Positions 1 through 8,403 of a stretch of DNA of 56,739 nt are shown here, one piece after another. Origin of the DNA: Pseudomonadota bacterium (GTDB taxonomy: Bacteria; Pseudomonadota; Gammaproteobacteria; Burkholderiales; Burkholderiaceae_C). The position numbers and the translations under genes are program-made. The stretch spans positions 1 through 56,739 of the forward strand of contig JAJXTO010000019.1 of assembly GCA_021783695.1 (NCBI GenBank). The letters run 5' to 3'. A model generated the notes under the pieces. It was not told the DNA's origin. It did not search any database and worked only from the letters and a program-made list of their open reading frames with translations. The first letter of the stretch is position 1; each line of letters begins with the position of its first letter.

Positions 1-1
1 C

Positions 2-187
2 AATGTGCAGCTCAATGCCAAGACCACAGAGGAAGAGTTCGTCGCCTTCCGCAAACAGCGCGACGCCAAACTGAGCATGCCCGCGCTCATCCTGCCTGCG
101 GTGCAGATCAATGTGCGCGCGGGTGAACTGCCTCCGGCGGAGAGCAATGGCAGAAGCTACCTCAAAGTCCCGCTGGGGGCGTTTTGA
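2..187 (+). CDS. C-terminal fragment of an MBL-fold metallo-hydrolase (5'-truncated by window edge)
   Basis: Only the last 61 residues are visible; the reading frame is open from base 2 and ends in TGA at 185-187. The tail, with the motifs LPAVQINVRAGELPP and YLKVPL, resembles the C-terminus of MBL-fold hydrolases of the Blh/persulfide-dioxygenase type. The metal-binding core lies outside the window, so substrate and activity cannot be judged. The internal GTG at 5 is not taken as the start, because the frame and the family similarity both run off the left edge. Confidence 0.5.
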   Translation, partial: NVQLNAKTTEEEFVAFRKQRDAKLSMPALILPAVQINVRAGELPPAESNGRSYLKVPLGAF

Positions 188-297
188 GCGCGTAGCTACC
201 CCCAACTGAATTCGGCGCGCCTGCGCGCCGTCCCCTGCGACCCTGTCGCGCTCCTCGCACACCCGGTCTTGTCCCCCGATGGGCTGGGTGCTGTTTA

Positions 298-325
298 CGC
301 CGCAGCCTCGTGCTGCGGCGCTTTT
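298..325 (+). terminator. Rho-independent terminator downstream of the MBL-fold gene
   Basis: A 9-bp perfect GC-rich stem (298-306 with 312-320) closes a 5-nt loop and is followed by CTTTTCTCTT. It lies between the stop at 187 and the FadL-type porin and would end transcription of the upstream gene. A GGCGCG/CGCGCC hairpin at 212-227 precedes it but has no T-run. Confidence 0.75.
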
Positions 326-346
326 CTCTTCCCTCCACCTTGCTCC

Positions 347-1618
347 ATGACCATGAGAAAAAATCTCGCGTTCGTCGCTTTTGCCTGTCTCGCCGTACCT
401 GCCGCCGAGGCCACCGATGGCTACTTTCAACCTGGCTACAGCGTCAAGTCCAGTGGCATGGGCGGTGTGGGCATTGCCCTGCCGCAGGATGCGCTGGCCG
501 CGGCCACCAATCCGGCGGGCATGGCGCTGATCGGCAACCGGGTGGACGGCGGGCTGAGCCTGTTCAAGCCCGACCGCAGCGTCAGCACCACAGGTCGCCT
601 GGGCACGGCCATGGGCCCGGCAGCGGGCACGCCGATCACCGGCGACTACCCGGGCAACGACAAGTCGCTGTTCCTCATTCCAGAAGCGGGTTTGAACTGG
701 ATGCTCAACCCGCGCATGGCCGTCGGCGTGAGCCTGTATGGCAATGGCGGCATGAACAGCGGCTACGCCAACATTTTCCCGCCGCTGCAGTCCGGCACCG
801 GGGTGGATCTGCAGCAGATGTTCATCTCGCCCTCGTTTGCCATGAAGCTCGATGACAACAACGCAGTGGGCATTGCCCTCAATCTGGTGCAACAAACCTT
901 CCGCGCCAACGGCCTGAGCAACTTCAAGCCATATTCCGTCGCGCCGGACAAGCTGACCGACAACGGCCACGATACCTCCACTGGCGTTGGCGTGCGGCTG
1001 GGCTGGACCGGCGCGGTGACCCCCGGACTCACCCTGGGCGCCACCTGGCAGCCCGAAACCCGCATGAGCAGCTTCAACAAATACGCCGGGCTGTTTGCCG
1101 GGGGCGCGCACTTCGACATTCCGGAAACCTATGGCGTGGGCTTTGCCTGGACACCGGCACCGCAGTGGACCCTGGCTGGCGACGTGGTGCGCATCAACTA
1201 CGCCAAGGTCAAAGCCATTGGCAACACGGCAGACTGCTTCTACCAGCAGCAATGCATGCTGGGCCAGGACAACGGCCCGGCCTTCGGCTGGAAAAACATC
1301 ACCGTCGTCAAACTGGGCGCGGCCTACCAGGTCAGCCCGGAACTGACCCTGCGCGCCGGCTGGAACCACAGCGACAACCCGGTGCAGAGTTCGCAGGTGT
1401 TTCTCAACACCATCGCCCCTGCGGTGACGCAAGACCACCTCACCTTGGGCGCTACCTACGCGGTGCGCAAGGACATGGAAATTTCAGTGGACTATGTGCA
1501 CGCACTCCAGAACAGCGTGACCGGCCCGCTGCCGCCAGGATTCGCCGCGGCGGGATCGACCGAAACCGTGCGCATGAACCAGAACACCCTGGGCGTGTCG
1601 GTCGGCTGGATGTTCTGA
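347..1618 (+). CDS. FadL/OmpP1/TodX-family outer membrane transport protein
   Basis: The 423-residue product starts with a signal peptide (MTMRKN, then a hydrophobic stretch, cleavage after AEA) followed by the FadL-type N-terminus: GYFQPGYSVKSSGMGG and the NPAGM motif. The rest is rich in alternating aromatic and small residues and ends in a terminal aromatic (GWMF), as expected for an outer-membrane beta-barrel. Family members move long-chain fatty acids or other hydrophobic compounds across the outer membrane; the substrate cannot be read here. The open frame extends back to 269, but that part would cross the terminator at 298-325, so ATG 347 (or 353) is preferred. No convincing Shine-Dalgarno is seen. 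The gene is convergent with the hydrolase at 1701-2339. Confidence 0.85.
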   Translation: MTMRKNLAFVAFACLAVPAAEATDGYFQPGYSVKSSGMGGVGIALPQDALAAATNPAGMALIGNRVDGGLSLFKPDRSVSTTGRLGTAMGPAAGTPITGDYPGNDKSLFLIPEAGLNWMLNPRMAVGVSLYGNGGMNSGYANIFPPLQSGTGVDLQQMFISPSFAMKLDDNNAVGIALNLVQQTFRANGLSNFKPYSVAPDKLTDNGHDTSTGVGVRLGWTGAVTPGLTLGATWQPETRMSSFNKYAGLFAGGAHFDIPETYGVGFAWTPAPQWTLAGDVVRINYAKVKAIGNTADCFYQQQCMLGQDNGPAFGWKNITVVKLGAAYQVSPELTLRAGWNHSDNPVQSSQVFLNTIAPAVTQDHLTLGATYAVRKDMEISVDYVHALQNSVTGPLPPGFAAAGSTETVRMNQNTLGVSVGWMF

Positions 1619-1700
1619 GCGCCCCCAGGATCGGCTCGCCGACCCGCCCCCCGTGGGGGTCAAGAAAACTGGGGGCGGCCCTGCGTTTTCTTGAGAGCGC
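1619..1700. repeat. GC-rich dispersed repeat, copy 1
   Basis: About 82 bp immediately after the porin stop codon is almost identical to 55622-55705, 54 kb away. Shared blocks are GCGCCCCCAGG, TCGGCTCGCCGACCC, CGTGGGGGTCAA and GGCGGCCCTGCGTTTTC followed by TTGAGAG. The element contains a CCCCC/GGGGG palindrome and a TCGGC/GCCGA inverted repeat. Here it fills the space between two convergent genes and may act as a bidirectional terminator or REP-like element. Confidence 0.7.
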
Positions 1701-2339
1701 TTACGCGCCGCCGACGAAGGGATTGCTGCGGCGCTCTTCGCCGAAGCTCGACTCCGGCCCGTGGCCGGGGATGAACACCGTCTCGTCGCCCATGGGCCAG
1801 AGCTTGGTGCGGATGCTCTCCAGCAATTGCTGGTGATCGCCGCCTGGAAAGTCGGTGCGGCCAATGGACCCGGCGAACAGCACGTCGCCCACCCAGCATC
1901 TGCGGGCCTCGGCCTGATGAAACACCACATGCCCTGGCGTGTGGCCGGGACAGTGCCGGACGGTGAACTGCAGGCTGCCGAGCTCCAGGGTGTCGCCATC
2001 GGCCAGCCAGCGGTCGGGCGTGAACGCCTCGGCGGGCGGAAAGCCGAACATCGCCGCCTGCTGCGGCAGGGCGTCGACCCAGAACTGATCGCCAGGATGT
2101 GGCCCGATGATGGGCACACCGGCGCGCCGCGCCAGCTCGGCCGCGCCACCGGCGTGGTCGATATGCGCATGCGTCAGCCACACGGCGCGCAGCGTCAGCC
2201 CCTCCTGCCGCGCGGCCTGCAGCAGCCGGTTCACCTCGCCCCCCGGATCGGTACAGACCGCCTCCCGCGTGGAGTCGTCCCACAACAGACTGGTGTTCTG
2301 GGCAAAGGCGGTAACCGGAAGAATGCGATAGTGGAGCAT
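1701..2339 (-). CDS. MBL-fold metallo-hydrolase, glyoxalase II-like (YcbL type)
   Basis: The 212-residue product carries the metallo-beta-lactamase metal motif THAHIDHAGG near residue 55, a second metal histidine in HCPGHTPGH, an Asp in VGDVLF and a final His in IPGHGPES, in family order. Members of this short group are thioesterases or hydroxyacylglutathione hydrolase-like enzymes. ATG 2339 (MLHYRILPVTAFAQN) matches the usual family N-terminus; the open frame extends to 2372 without support. Gene order does not reveal a partner, although glyoxalase I (gloA) lies 18 kb away. Substrate specificity is not resolvable from sequence. Confidence 0.85.
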   Translation of the reverse strand: MLHYRILPVTAFAQNTSLLWDDSTREAVCTDPGGEVNRLLQAARQEGLTLRAVWLTHAHIDHAGGAAELARRAGVPIIGPHPGDQFWVDALPQQAAMFGFPPAEAFTPDRWLADGDTLELGSLQFTVRHCPGHTPGHVVFHQAEARRCWVGDVLFAGSIGRTDFPGGDHQQLLESIRTKLWPMGDETVFIPGHGPESSFGEERRSNPFVGGA

Positions 2340-2384
2340 GGCAGGACTGTGTTTGCACATCAGACATCGCAAAAGATAGTGCAG

Positions 2385-2576
2385 TCAGGGAACATCCGAG
2401 CGGACAGCGTCGAGGCGCTCAAACCAGATCACAGCGCCAGCCAGCAGAAGGACGAAAAGCGCCGTGCCCAGAATCCAGGAGACGTACCACGAGGCATTGC
2501 TGCCGACCAGAATGCTTGCGCCGATGATGGCGGCGCCGATCAGCATGAACAGCGCGAGATAAAGCAGTTTTTTCAT
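2385..2576 (-). CDS. Small CydX-like membrane protein, second copy
   Basis: A 63-residue protein with two predicted membrane helices. The second half, SWYVSWILGTALFVLL, resembles the short cytochrome bd subunit CydX (typically WYFAWILG...). It is clearly a paralogue of the adjacent 69-residue protein: both have the pattern MKxxLYxxLFxxI, then SWYxxWIxGTA. ATG 2576 follows GGAAGG with good spacing, so this start is preferred over the in-frame ATG at 2591. It is the last gene of the cydA-cydB-small ORF-small ORF run. Canonical CydX is about 37 residues with one helix, so these are N-terminally extended; a direct role in the bd oxidase is inferred from position and motif. Confidence 0.7.
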   Translation of the reverse strand: MKKLLYLALFMLIGAAIIGASILVGSNASWYVSWILGTALFVLLLAGAVIWFERLDAVRSDVP

Positions 2577-2665
2577 TGGTGTTCCTTCCATGAAAAAAGG
2601 CCAGGTTGCCCCGGCCCTCTGAATGGGCAGGCTCGGTCAGGCCGGGCCTGCAGGGACACGGCGCA

Positions 2666-2875
2666 TCAGTGTCCGCCGTGCGGCGCTCCGCCATTGCGCC
2701 GATCGTCTTCCTGCGCGTCAAAGAACGCACCGGAAGCGGCAGAGACCAGCACAATCATCGCGGTGCCGACGATCCAGGCGAAGTACCAGGAGGCGTAGTC
2801 GCCGATGATCACGCCGATGACGATCGCAATCATTGCGATGGTCAGAAACAGCACGAAGTACAGAAAGTTTTTCAT
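2666..2875 (-). CDS. Small CydX-like membrane protein, first copy
   Basis: A 69-residue protein starting at ATG 2875, 14 bp after the cydB stop. Residues 1-24 form one hydrophobic helix, and DYASWYFAWIVGTAMIVL forms a second that closely matches the CydX WYFAWILG signature. The acidic tail ends GGAPHGGH. In characterised bacteria CydX is a single-helix subunit that stabilises the haems of cytochrome bd; this version has an additional N-terminal helix. Its own paralogue follows 89 bp downstream. Position directly behind cydB and the motif support a role as a bd-oxidase accessory subunit. Confidence 0.75.
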   Translation of the reverse strand: MKNFLYFVLFLTIAMIAIVIGVIIGDYASWYFAWIVGTAMIVLVSAASGAFFDAQEDDRRNGGAPHGGH

Positions 2876-2889
2876 GATGGGATCCTTGC

Positions 2890-4023
2890 TCAGTAGGCGT
2901 GGGGGTCGGCTTCGATTTCTTTGGGATCGACCTTGCCGCGCATGACATAGAACGCCCAGCTGGTGTACCAGAAGATGATGGGCACGAACACCACGGTCCA
3001 GCCGGTCATCCACAGCAGAGTGGTCTCACTGGAGATGGAGTTCCAGAGGGTCAGGCTTTGCGAGGGGTTGGAGCTCGACGGCATGAGGAAGGGGAACATG
3101 GACACGCCGATGGTGCCGATCACGCCGATCCACGATACCGCGCCTAGCCACCAGGCCAGAGTGTGCTTGTTGCCGCGCACGCTCATCCAACCGAAGAGCA
3201 GGCCCGCGAATCCGAGCAGCGGGACTGCCCAGAGGATGGGGTAGTTCTTGTAGTTGGACAGCCAGCCGCCAGGCACCAGTTCCACCGTTTGCTGCAGCGG
3301 AGTTTGCGGCACGCCGGCGCCGGGGAAGCTGACGATCTTGTAGCCGTTGATCATGCTGACCCAGACACCAAGCACCGCGAACAGCACGATGGCAGCCAGC
3401 GCGGCATAGCTCGCGGCAGCGCGGGCACGGCCCGCGATCGGCTCAGGGGCACGGCCCATCATCATCACGCCCCCCATATAGACCGACAGCGACAGCGACA
3501 GCAGTCCGGCCAGCACCGAGAACGGGTTGAACAGGAAGATGAAGCTGCCGGTATAGATCGAGCGCAGGTTCCACTCGAATTGGAAGGGCACGCCCATGAG
3601 CATATTGCCCATGGCGGCGCCGAAGATGATCATCGGCAGCGCGCCGCTGAGCAGCAGCGTCCAGTCCCAGGCGTTGCGCCAAGCCGGAGAGGGCATTTTG
3701 CTGCGGTACTCGAAGCCCAGCGGGCGCACGATCATGCTCCACAACAGCAGCAGGATGACCACGTACAGACCCGAGAACGAGGTCGCGTAGATCAGCGGAT
3801 AGGCCGCGAAAATGGCGCCGCCGCCGAGGATGAACCACACCTGATTGCCGTCCCAGTGCGGGCCGATGGCGTTGAGCATGGTGCGGCGCTCGGTATCGGT
3901 CTTTCCAATGAAGCGCAGCAGCGTGCCCACGCCCATGTCCATGCCGACCATGGTGCCTAGGCCGACGAACAGCACGCCGAGCAACACCCACCACAAGACC
4001 TGAAGGATGAGATACAAGTCCAT
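2890..4023 (-). CDS. cydB: Cytochrome bd ubiquinol oxidase subunit II
   Basis: The 377-residue polytopic membrane protein has the CydB landmarks: an N-terminal WWVLLGVLFVGLGTMVGMDMGVG helix region, the GPHWDGNQVWFILGGGA motif, and a C-terminal helix followed by KVDPKEIEADPHAY. CydB pairs with CydA to form the haem b558/b595/d quinol oxidase, which reduces O2 with high affinity and withstands NO and sulfide. Its AAGGAG ribosome-binding site lies inside the last codons of cydA, so the two are translationally coupled with a 6-bp gap. Confidence 0.97.
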   Translation of the reverse strand: MDLYLILQVLWWVLLGVLFVGLGTMVGMDMGVGTLLRFIGKTDTERRTMLNAIGPHWDGNQVWFILGGGAIFAAYPLIYATSFSGLYVVILLLLWSMIVRPLGFEYRSKMPSPAWRNAWDWTLLLSGALPMIIFGAAMGNMLMGVPFQFEWNLRSIYTGSFIFLFNPFSVLAGLLSLSLSVYMGGVMMMGRAPEPIAGRARAAASYAALAAIVLFAVLGVWVSMINGYKIVSFPGAGVPQTPLQQTVELVPGGWLSNYKNYPILWAVPLLGFAGLLFGWMSVRGNKHTLAWWLGAVSWIGVIGTIGVSMFPFLMPSSSNPSQSLTLWNSISSETTLLWMTGWTVVFVPIIFWYTSWAFYVMRGKVDPKEIEADPHAY

Positions 4024-4029
4024 GATTGC

Positions 4030-5667
4030 TTACTCCTTATGGGCGCTCATGGGAGCGGCCGGGTTGGGGGCGAAACCACCACCGAAAGACGGTTGAGGTT
4101 TACGGTTCTGGGGGATGCCGGGCGTGGACGGCGAGCCGTGCTCTTCCGGCCCCTGTTTGATGGCCTTGACCATCAGGTACATCTCCACGGCGATGAAGAT
4201 GGAGTAGAGCGAGACAAAACCCACCAGCGAGAAAATCATGTAGCCGACGCTGTGGCTGGATGCGGACATCCAGGTGGGCAGCATGCCGAACACGGTCCAG
4301 GGCTGACGGCCCACTTCAGCGACGATCCAGCCCATTTCGCAAGCGAGGAAGGGCACGGGAATCATCCACGGAGCGAGCTTGAGGAACCAGCGATTCTGCG
4401 GCTGTTCGATCTTGTTGCTGATCGTCAGCATGGCGGCGTAGATGAAATACGCGAGCATGAGCAGGCCCAGGCCGACCATGATGCGGAAGGTCCAGAAAAT
4501 GACACCGACTTCGGGGATGGTGTCTTTTGCCGCCTTGGCGATGTCGGCATCGGAGGCTTTGGACACGTCTTGATCCGGGGCGTAGCGTGTCAGCAGGAAG
4601 CCGTAGCCGAGATCCTTTTCGTGCGCCTTGAATTGCGCCAGAGCGGCGGCATCATTCGGGTTCTTGCTCAAGAGTTTGAGCGCCTCCACTGCGGGAATGC
4701 CGTTCTTGATGCGCTTTGCCGCGTCGGCTTCGATCTGATCGATGCCTGGCACGACCTTGTCCATGGTGTGGGTCAGCAGCGGCGTGAGCACATAGGGAAT
4801 CTGGATGGACCAGACGTTCTTCTGCTCGCTCTGCGACGGCCAGGCCATCACATTGAACGGCGCCGGAGCCTCCTCGGTTTGCCACATGGCCTCCATGGCG
4901 GCGAGCTTGGACGGCTGTGCATGCCCGCCGACAAAACCCAGCGCATCCCCCAGGGTGATGACGCCGGCAGTGGACAGCACGCCAAACAGCGCGGCCATGC
5001 GGAAGGAGCGGCGCGCCAGTTCCATGTGACGGTTGCGCACCATATACCAGGCACTCACACCGGCGACGAACACGGCTGCGGTGACATAGCCGGCAATGCT
5101 GGTATGCACGAACTTCGCCTGCGCGTCATGGCTGAAAATCAGCGCGCCGAAGTCGGTGAGTTCCATGCGCATGGTGACCGGGTTGAAGGCCGCGCCTTGT
5201 GGGTCTTGCATGAAACCGTTTGCCACCAGAATCCACAGCGCGGACAGGTTGGAGCCGATCGCCACCAGATAAGTCACCAGCAAGTGTTGTCCCTTGGACA
5301 GGCGCTTCCAGCCGAAGATCATCATGCCGATGAAGGTGGACTCCATGAAGAAGGCCATCAGCCCCTCGATGGCCAGCGGAGCGCCGAAAATGTCGCCGAC
5401 GAAGCTGGAGTAGAACGACCAGTTGGTGCCGAACTCGAACTCCATGGTCAGGCCGGTGGCCACGCCCAGGGCAAAGTTGATGAGAAAAAGCTTGCCCCAG
5501 AACTGGGTCATGTCGCGATAGATGGTCTTGCCGGTGGTGACGTAAACCGTCTCCATCGCCGCGATCATGAAGCTGATGCCCAGGGTCAGTGGGACGAAAA
5601 GAAAGTGGTATAGCGCGGTCGAGGCAAACTGCCACCGCGATAAATCCACGACGAGGGTGTCGATCAT
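4030..5667 (-). CDS. cydA: Cytochrome bd ubiquinol oxidase subunit I
   Basis: The 545-residue product carries the CydA features: a haem-ligand His near residue 21 (STALYHFLFVPLTLG), the GRQPW motif in AEVGRQPWTVFGMLPT, and a quinol-binding Q-loop with QKNVWSIQIPY. The Q-loop is followed by an insertion ending in a KDLGYGFLLTRYAP block, which identifies the long-Q-loop (E. coli bd-I) type. It is a plasma-membrane quinol oxidase subunit. ATG 5667 follows CAGGAG at good spacing. The operon reads cydA-cydB-two CydX-like genes. A possible FNR-type site lies about 115 bp upstream. Confidence 0.97.
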   Translation of the reverse strand: MIDTLVVDLSRWQFASTALYHFLFVPLTLGISFMIAAMETVYVTTGKTIYRDMTQFWGKLFLINFALGVATGLTMEFEFGTNWSFYSSFVGDIFGAPLAIEGLMAFFMESTFIGMMIFGWKRLSKGQHLLVTYLVAIGSNLSALWILVANGFMQDPQGAAFNPVTMRMELTDFGALIFSHDAQAKFVHTSIAGYVTAAVFVAGVSAWYMVRNRHMELARRSFRMAALFGVLSTAGVITLGDALGFVGGHAQPSKLAAMEAMWQTEEAPAPFNVMAWPSQSEQKNVWSIQIPYVLTPLLTHTMDKVVPGIDQIEADAAKRIKNGIPAVEALKLLSKNPNDAAALAQFKAHEKDLGYGFLLTRYAPDQDVSKASDADIAKAAKDTIPEVGVIFWTFRIMVGLGLLMLAYFIYAAMLTISNKIEQPQNRWFLKLAPWMIPVPFLACEMGWIVAEVGRQPWTVFGMLPTWMSASSHSVGYMIFSLVGFVSLYSIFIAVEMYLMVKAIKQGPEEHGSPSTPGIPQNRKPQPSFGGGFAPNPAAPMSAHKE

Positions 5668-6037
5668 TTTGGCGCTCCTGTTGTGTCGATCCGTTGGTCT
5701 TCGGCCGCATGGAACAGCAGGTTTGCTCCGATACAGCGAAGAACGCGGAGCAAGGATAGGCGCCCATGTATCTCATTTTTTTGATTTCGCGCAATGTCGG
5801 GGTATTCCCTAGGCGGAGATGTTGCTCTTTGGAGGCAGGCGCGTGCGACAAAGCGTCGCAGCACGCCGGTGAATCTTGATTTTTTCTGTGCAAGGGCGTT
5901 TTTTTCAGTTGATCCTGCTACGCCGCAGAGTGGGCAAATGGCCTGGGCGGCTGGACATCCGCATGGCGCTGCGCAGGCTGAGTGGGCACAATGCGATGCT
6001 GAGACGGCGCACTGGCGTCTCCTGAATGGAGCCTCCC
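5668..6037. other. Divergent intergenic region upstream of cydA
   Basis: This 370-bp stretch separates the divergent cydA and DUF1840 genes. It holds the cydA ribosome-binding site and the weak FNR-like sequence at 5781-5794. Several T-runs occur (5776-5782, 5880-5885 and 5900-5906). No protein-coding frame with family similarity or a good ribosome-binding site was found. Confidence 0.5.
5781..5794 (-). promoter_or_regulatory. Possible FNR/ANR-type box upstream of cydA
   Basis: TTGATTTCGCGCAA matches the FNR pattern TTGAT-N4-ATCAA fully in the first half-site and in three of five positions in the second. It lies 114 bp before the cydA start. Oxygen-responsive FNR-family control of cyd operons is common, but this single degenerate match is weak evidence. 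Confidence 0.3.
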
Positions 6038-6361
6038 ATGATTTACAAATTTCAATCCAAGGCCGACAGCGATTTGTTCATGAACGTCGGCCCGGCCGAA
6101 CGCATACTGTCCATCATCGGCAAGTCTGCGGGCCCGCAGGGCATCATCGAACCGGCGGAAATGCCTGCCGCCATTGCGGCGCTGGAAGCCGCAGTGGACG
6201 CGGAAGAACAGGCGCGCAACGCGGCGGTGGAGTCGGCCACCGCCGACGGACAGGTGGTTTCCACCGCGCAGCCCATTGGTCTGAAGCAGCGCTCCTGGCC
6301 CTTCATCCAGATGCTCAAGCGTTGCCAGGAAGCGGATACGCCGGTCGTCTGGGGAGTGTGA
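6038..6361 (+). CDS. DUF1840 domain protein
   Basis: A 107-residue soluble protein beginning MIYKFQSKADSDLFM, typical of the DUF1840 family found in proteobacteria. GGAG is well placed before ATG 6038, which is preferred over the in-frame ATG at 6026. The middle is Ala- and Glu-rich and probably helical, and the C-terminus ends in LKRCQEADTPVVWGV. Its TGA stop ends one base before the ATG of the downstream CDF exporter, so the two genes are almost certainly co-transcribed. The function of DUF1840 is unknown. Confidence 0.85.
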   Translation: MIYKFQSKADSDLFMNVGPAERILSIIGKSAGPQGIIEPAEMPAAIAALEAAVDAEEQARNAAVESATADGQVVSTAQPIGLKQRSWPFIQMLKRCQEADTPVVWGV

Positions 6362-7333
6362 ATGCAGCAACATGACCATCCACCCGGCGCGCACGCGGGG
6401 CACGATCATCATCCCGATCACGGGCACACCCATCACGCGGGGCATCACGGCCACGACCATGCCCACGGCGCCAGCGCGCACCGGCTGGGGTGGGCGTTGG
6501 CCGTGCTGCTGATTTTCACCGTCATCGAGGCGGTCGGCGGCTGGTGGGTGAACTCGCTGGCGCTGTTGTCCGACGCGGTGCATATGGCTGCGGACAGCGC
6601 CGCGCTGCTGCTGGCGCTGGTGGCCATCCGCCTGAGCGCCCGCCCACCGAGTGCGCGGCTGACTTACGGCAATGGCCGCTGGCAGACGCTGGCCGCATTC
6701 GTCAACGGACTCGTGTTGCTGCTATTGACGGCTGGGCTGATCGTTGAAGCGCTGCACCGCCTGTGGCAGCCCGAGGTGGTGGAGGGGGGCTGGATGCTGG
6801 TCATCGCCGCAGTGGGCGGTCTGGCCAATCTCGGGGCGCTCGTCGCGCTGACCGGAGGCGAGTCGCTGAACGAGCGCGGGGCGCGGCTGCATGTGCTGTC
6901 CGATTTGCTGGGCTCGGCGGCGGCCATGATGGCCGCGGGACTGATTCTGGGGTTCAACTGGACGGTCGCCGATCCGCTGCTCTCACTGCTGGTGTCGGCA
7001 CTCATCCTGCGCTCGGGCTGGCATCTCACTCGCGACAGCGCGCATGTGCTGCTCGAAGGCGCCCCACCTGGGGTGAGCGCAAGCCAGGTACGCAAGGCAC
7101 TGGCCGACGTGCCGGGCGTGGCCGACGCTCATCATGTGCATGTCTGGTCGCTCAACGGCGCCGAACCGGTGGTGACGCTGCATGTGCAGCTCACCGCCCA
7201 GGCCGAGTCGGAGGCCACCTTGCGCGCGGTGCATCACCGCCTGCATGATGCGCTGGGCATCGAGCACGCCACGGTGCAGATCGAGGCCGACGTCTGCATC
7301 GCCCCCGGGCAGACGCATTGCCTTCCGGGCTGA
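6362..7333 (+). CDS. Cation diffusion facilitator (CDF) family metal exporter
   Basis: The 323-residue protein starts with a His-rich cytoplasmic segment (about 15 His in the first 40 residues) typical of zinc-handling CDF proteins. It then has six predicted helices. The HxxxD metal-site pairs are present: SDAVHMAADSAAL in TM2 and HVLSDLLGSAA in TM5. The C-terminal domain (VPGVADAHHVHVWSLNG) is the usual metal-sensing fold. CDF proteins exchange Zn2+, Co2+ or Cd2+ for protons across the inner membrane; the exact metal is not determinable. The start abuts the DUF1840 stop. Confidence 0.93.
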   Translation: MQQHDHPPGAHAGHDHHPDHGHTHHAGHHGHDHAHGASAHRLGWALAVLLIFTVIEAVGGWWVNSLALLSDAVHMAADSAALLLALVAIRLSARPPSARLTYGNGRWQTLAAFVNGLVLLLLTAGLIVEALHRLWQPEVVEGGWMLVIAAVGGLANLGALVALTGGESLNERGARLHVLSDLLGSAAAMMAAGLILGFNWTVADPLLSLLVSALILRSGWHLTRDSAHVLLEGAPPGVSASQVRKALADVPGVADAHHVHVWSLNGAEPVVTLHVQLTAQAESEATLRAVHHRLHDALGIEHATVQIEADVCIAPGQTHCLPG

Positions 7334-7352
7334 TTTCCGCGGTCGCGCGTGA

Positions 7353-8393
7353 TCAGGCCGCGCGGCCACCGGGCGGCGCGGCCCTGCCCAGCCCGGCAAT
7401 GCGCCGCGTCAAACGCCGCAGACCGAGCCATTGCTGCGCCCAGAAGCCGTCGCCGTAATCCTCTCCCTGGCCGTCCGGCGCGGGGAGTTGGGCGCGCACC
7501 CCGGTGGGTTGCAGCGGGGTGGTGAAGTCGGCCGAGTGAAACAGCACGTCCCACCACGGCAGCAGCACGCCGAAATTGCAGCCATATAGCCGCGCGTTGT
7601 TCTGATGGCCGAGTTCGTGGCCGTAGCCGACGGCATGGTGCAGACGGTGAAAGCGCGGGCTCACCAGCAGCCGTTCGCCCAGCCAGCCAAAGGACAGCCG
7701 GGTATTGGCATGCTGCAGGCTTTGCAGCGCGCCCGACACCAGCGACAGCGCAACGAACTGCGTCGGCGGCACGCCAATCAACAGCGCCAGCATGGCGAAA
7801 AACGCCGCCTGCAGCACATCGTCGAGCAGGTGGTTGCGGTCGTCGGCCCACAGGCTGAGCTGGCGCTGGCTGTGGTGCACGGCGTGAAGCTCCCACCACC
7901 ATTGAATCTGGTGCTGCGCGCGGTGGTACCAGTAGCCGGCGAAGTCGAGCACGATGAAATAGATCAGGAAGGCCACCAGCGGCCGGTCCGTGACGCCGGG
8001 CCAGAGGGTGTCAAGGTTGATGTTGTCGATGCCGCGCAGGCGGAACCATTCCTGCAGGCTATCGAACGAGGGCTGCAGGGTGAAAAACAGCACGAGGTTG
8101 ATCAGCCCCAGGCGGTTGATGAAGGTGTAGAGCACGTCCACCCGCACCGCGCGGCGGTTGGGCCAGACCTCCAGCGGGCGCAGCGCTTCGAGCGGGCGCA
8201 ACACGGCATAGACCACGGCGATCTGCAGCAACCCGGCGAGAAACCACAGCACACCGTCATAGGCGAAGTCGTCATCGACCATGAGATGGAAGTGATAGAG
8301 AACCGGCTGCACCAGGGTGACGAACACCCAGGTCTGCACATCACCGACCAGCAGGCTGGTGGTGTGGTTGATCCAGTCGAACGCGTTGAGCAT
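7353..8393 (-). CDS. Sterol desaturase / fatty acid hydroxylase family membrane protein
   Basis: The 346-residue integral membrane protein has the di-iron histidine clusters of the fatty acid hydroxylase superfamily in order: HRAQH, HAVHHS and HRLHHA (the last within SPRFHRLHHAVGYGHELGH). Members introduce hydroxyl groups or double bonds into membrane lipids or sterol-like molecules; the bacterial substrate is unknown here. The start at ATG 8393 lies 10 bp after the stop of the beta-propeller gene on the same strand, so the two form an operon. The open frame extends to 8513 but overlaps that gene. Confidence 0.88.
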   Translation of the reverse strand: MLNAFDWINHTTSLLVGDVQTWVFVTLVQPVLYHFHLMVDDDFAYDGVLWFLAGLLQIAVVYAVLRPLEALRPLEVWPNRRAVRVDVLYTFINRLGLINLVLFFTLQPSFDSLQEWFRLRGIDNINLDTLWPGVTDRPLVAFLIYFIVLDFAGYWYHRAQHQIQWWWELHAVHHSQRQLSLWADDRNHLLDDVLQAAFFAMLALLIGVPPTQFVALSLVSGALQSLQHANTRLSFGWLGERLLVSPRFHRLHHAVGYGHELGHQNNARLYGCNFGVLLPWWDVLFHSADFTTPLQPTGVRAQLPAPDGQGEDYGDGFWAQQWLGLRRLTRRIAGLGRAAPPGGRAA

Positions 8394-8403
8394 GACGATG
8401 TGT

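Noticed and set aside
212..227. GGCGCG/CGCGCC hairpin as a terminator
   Set aside because: No T-run follows; the stem at 298-325 is the better terminator.
4039..5613. A 524-codon plus-strand frame
   Set aside because: It is opposite cydA; composition is His/Gly/Glu-rich without family similarity.
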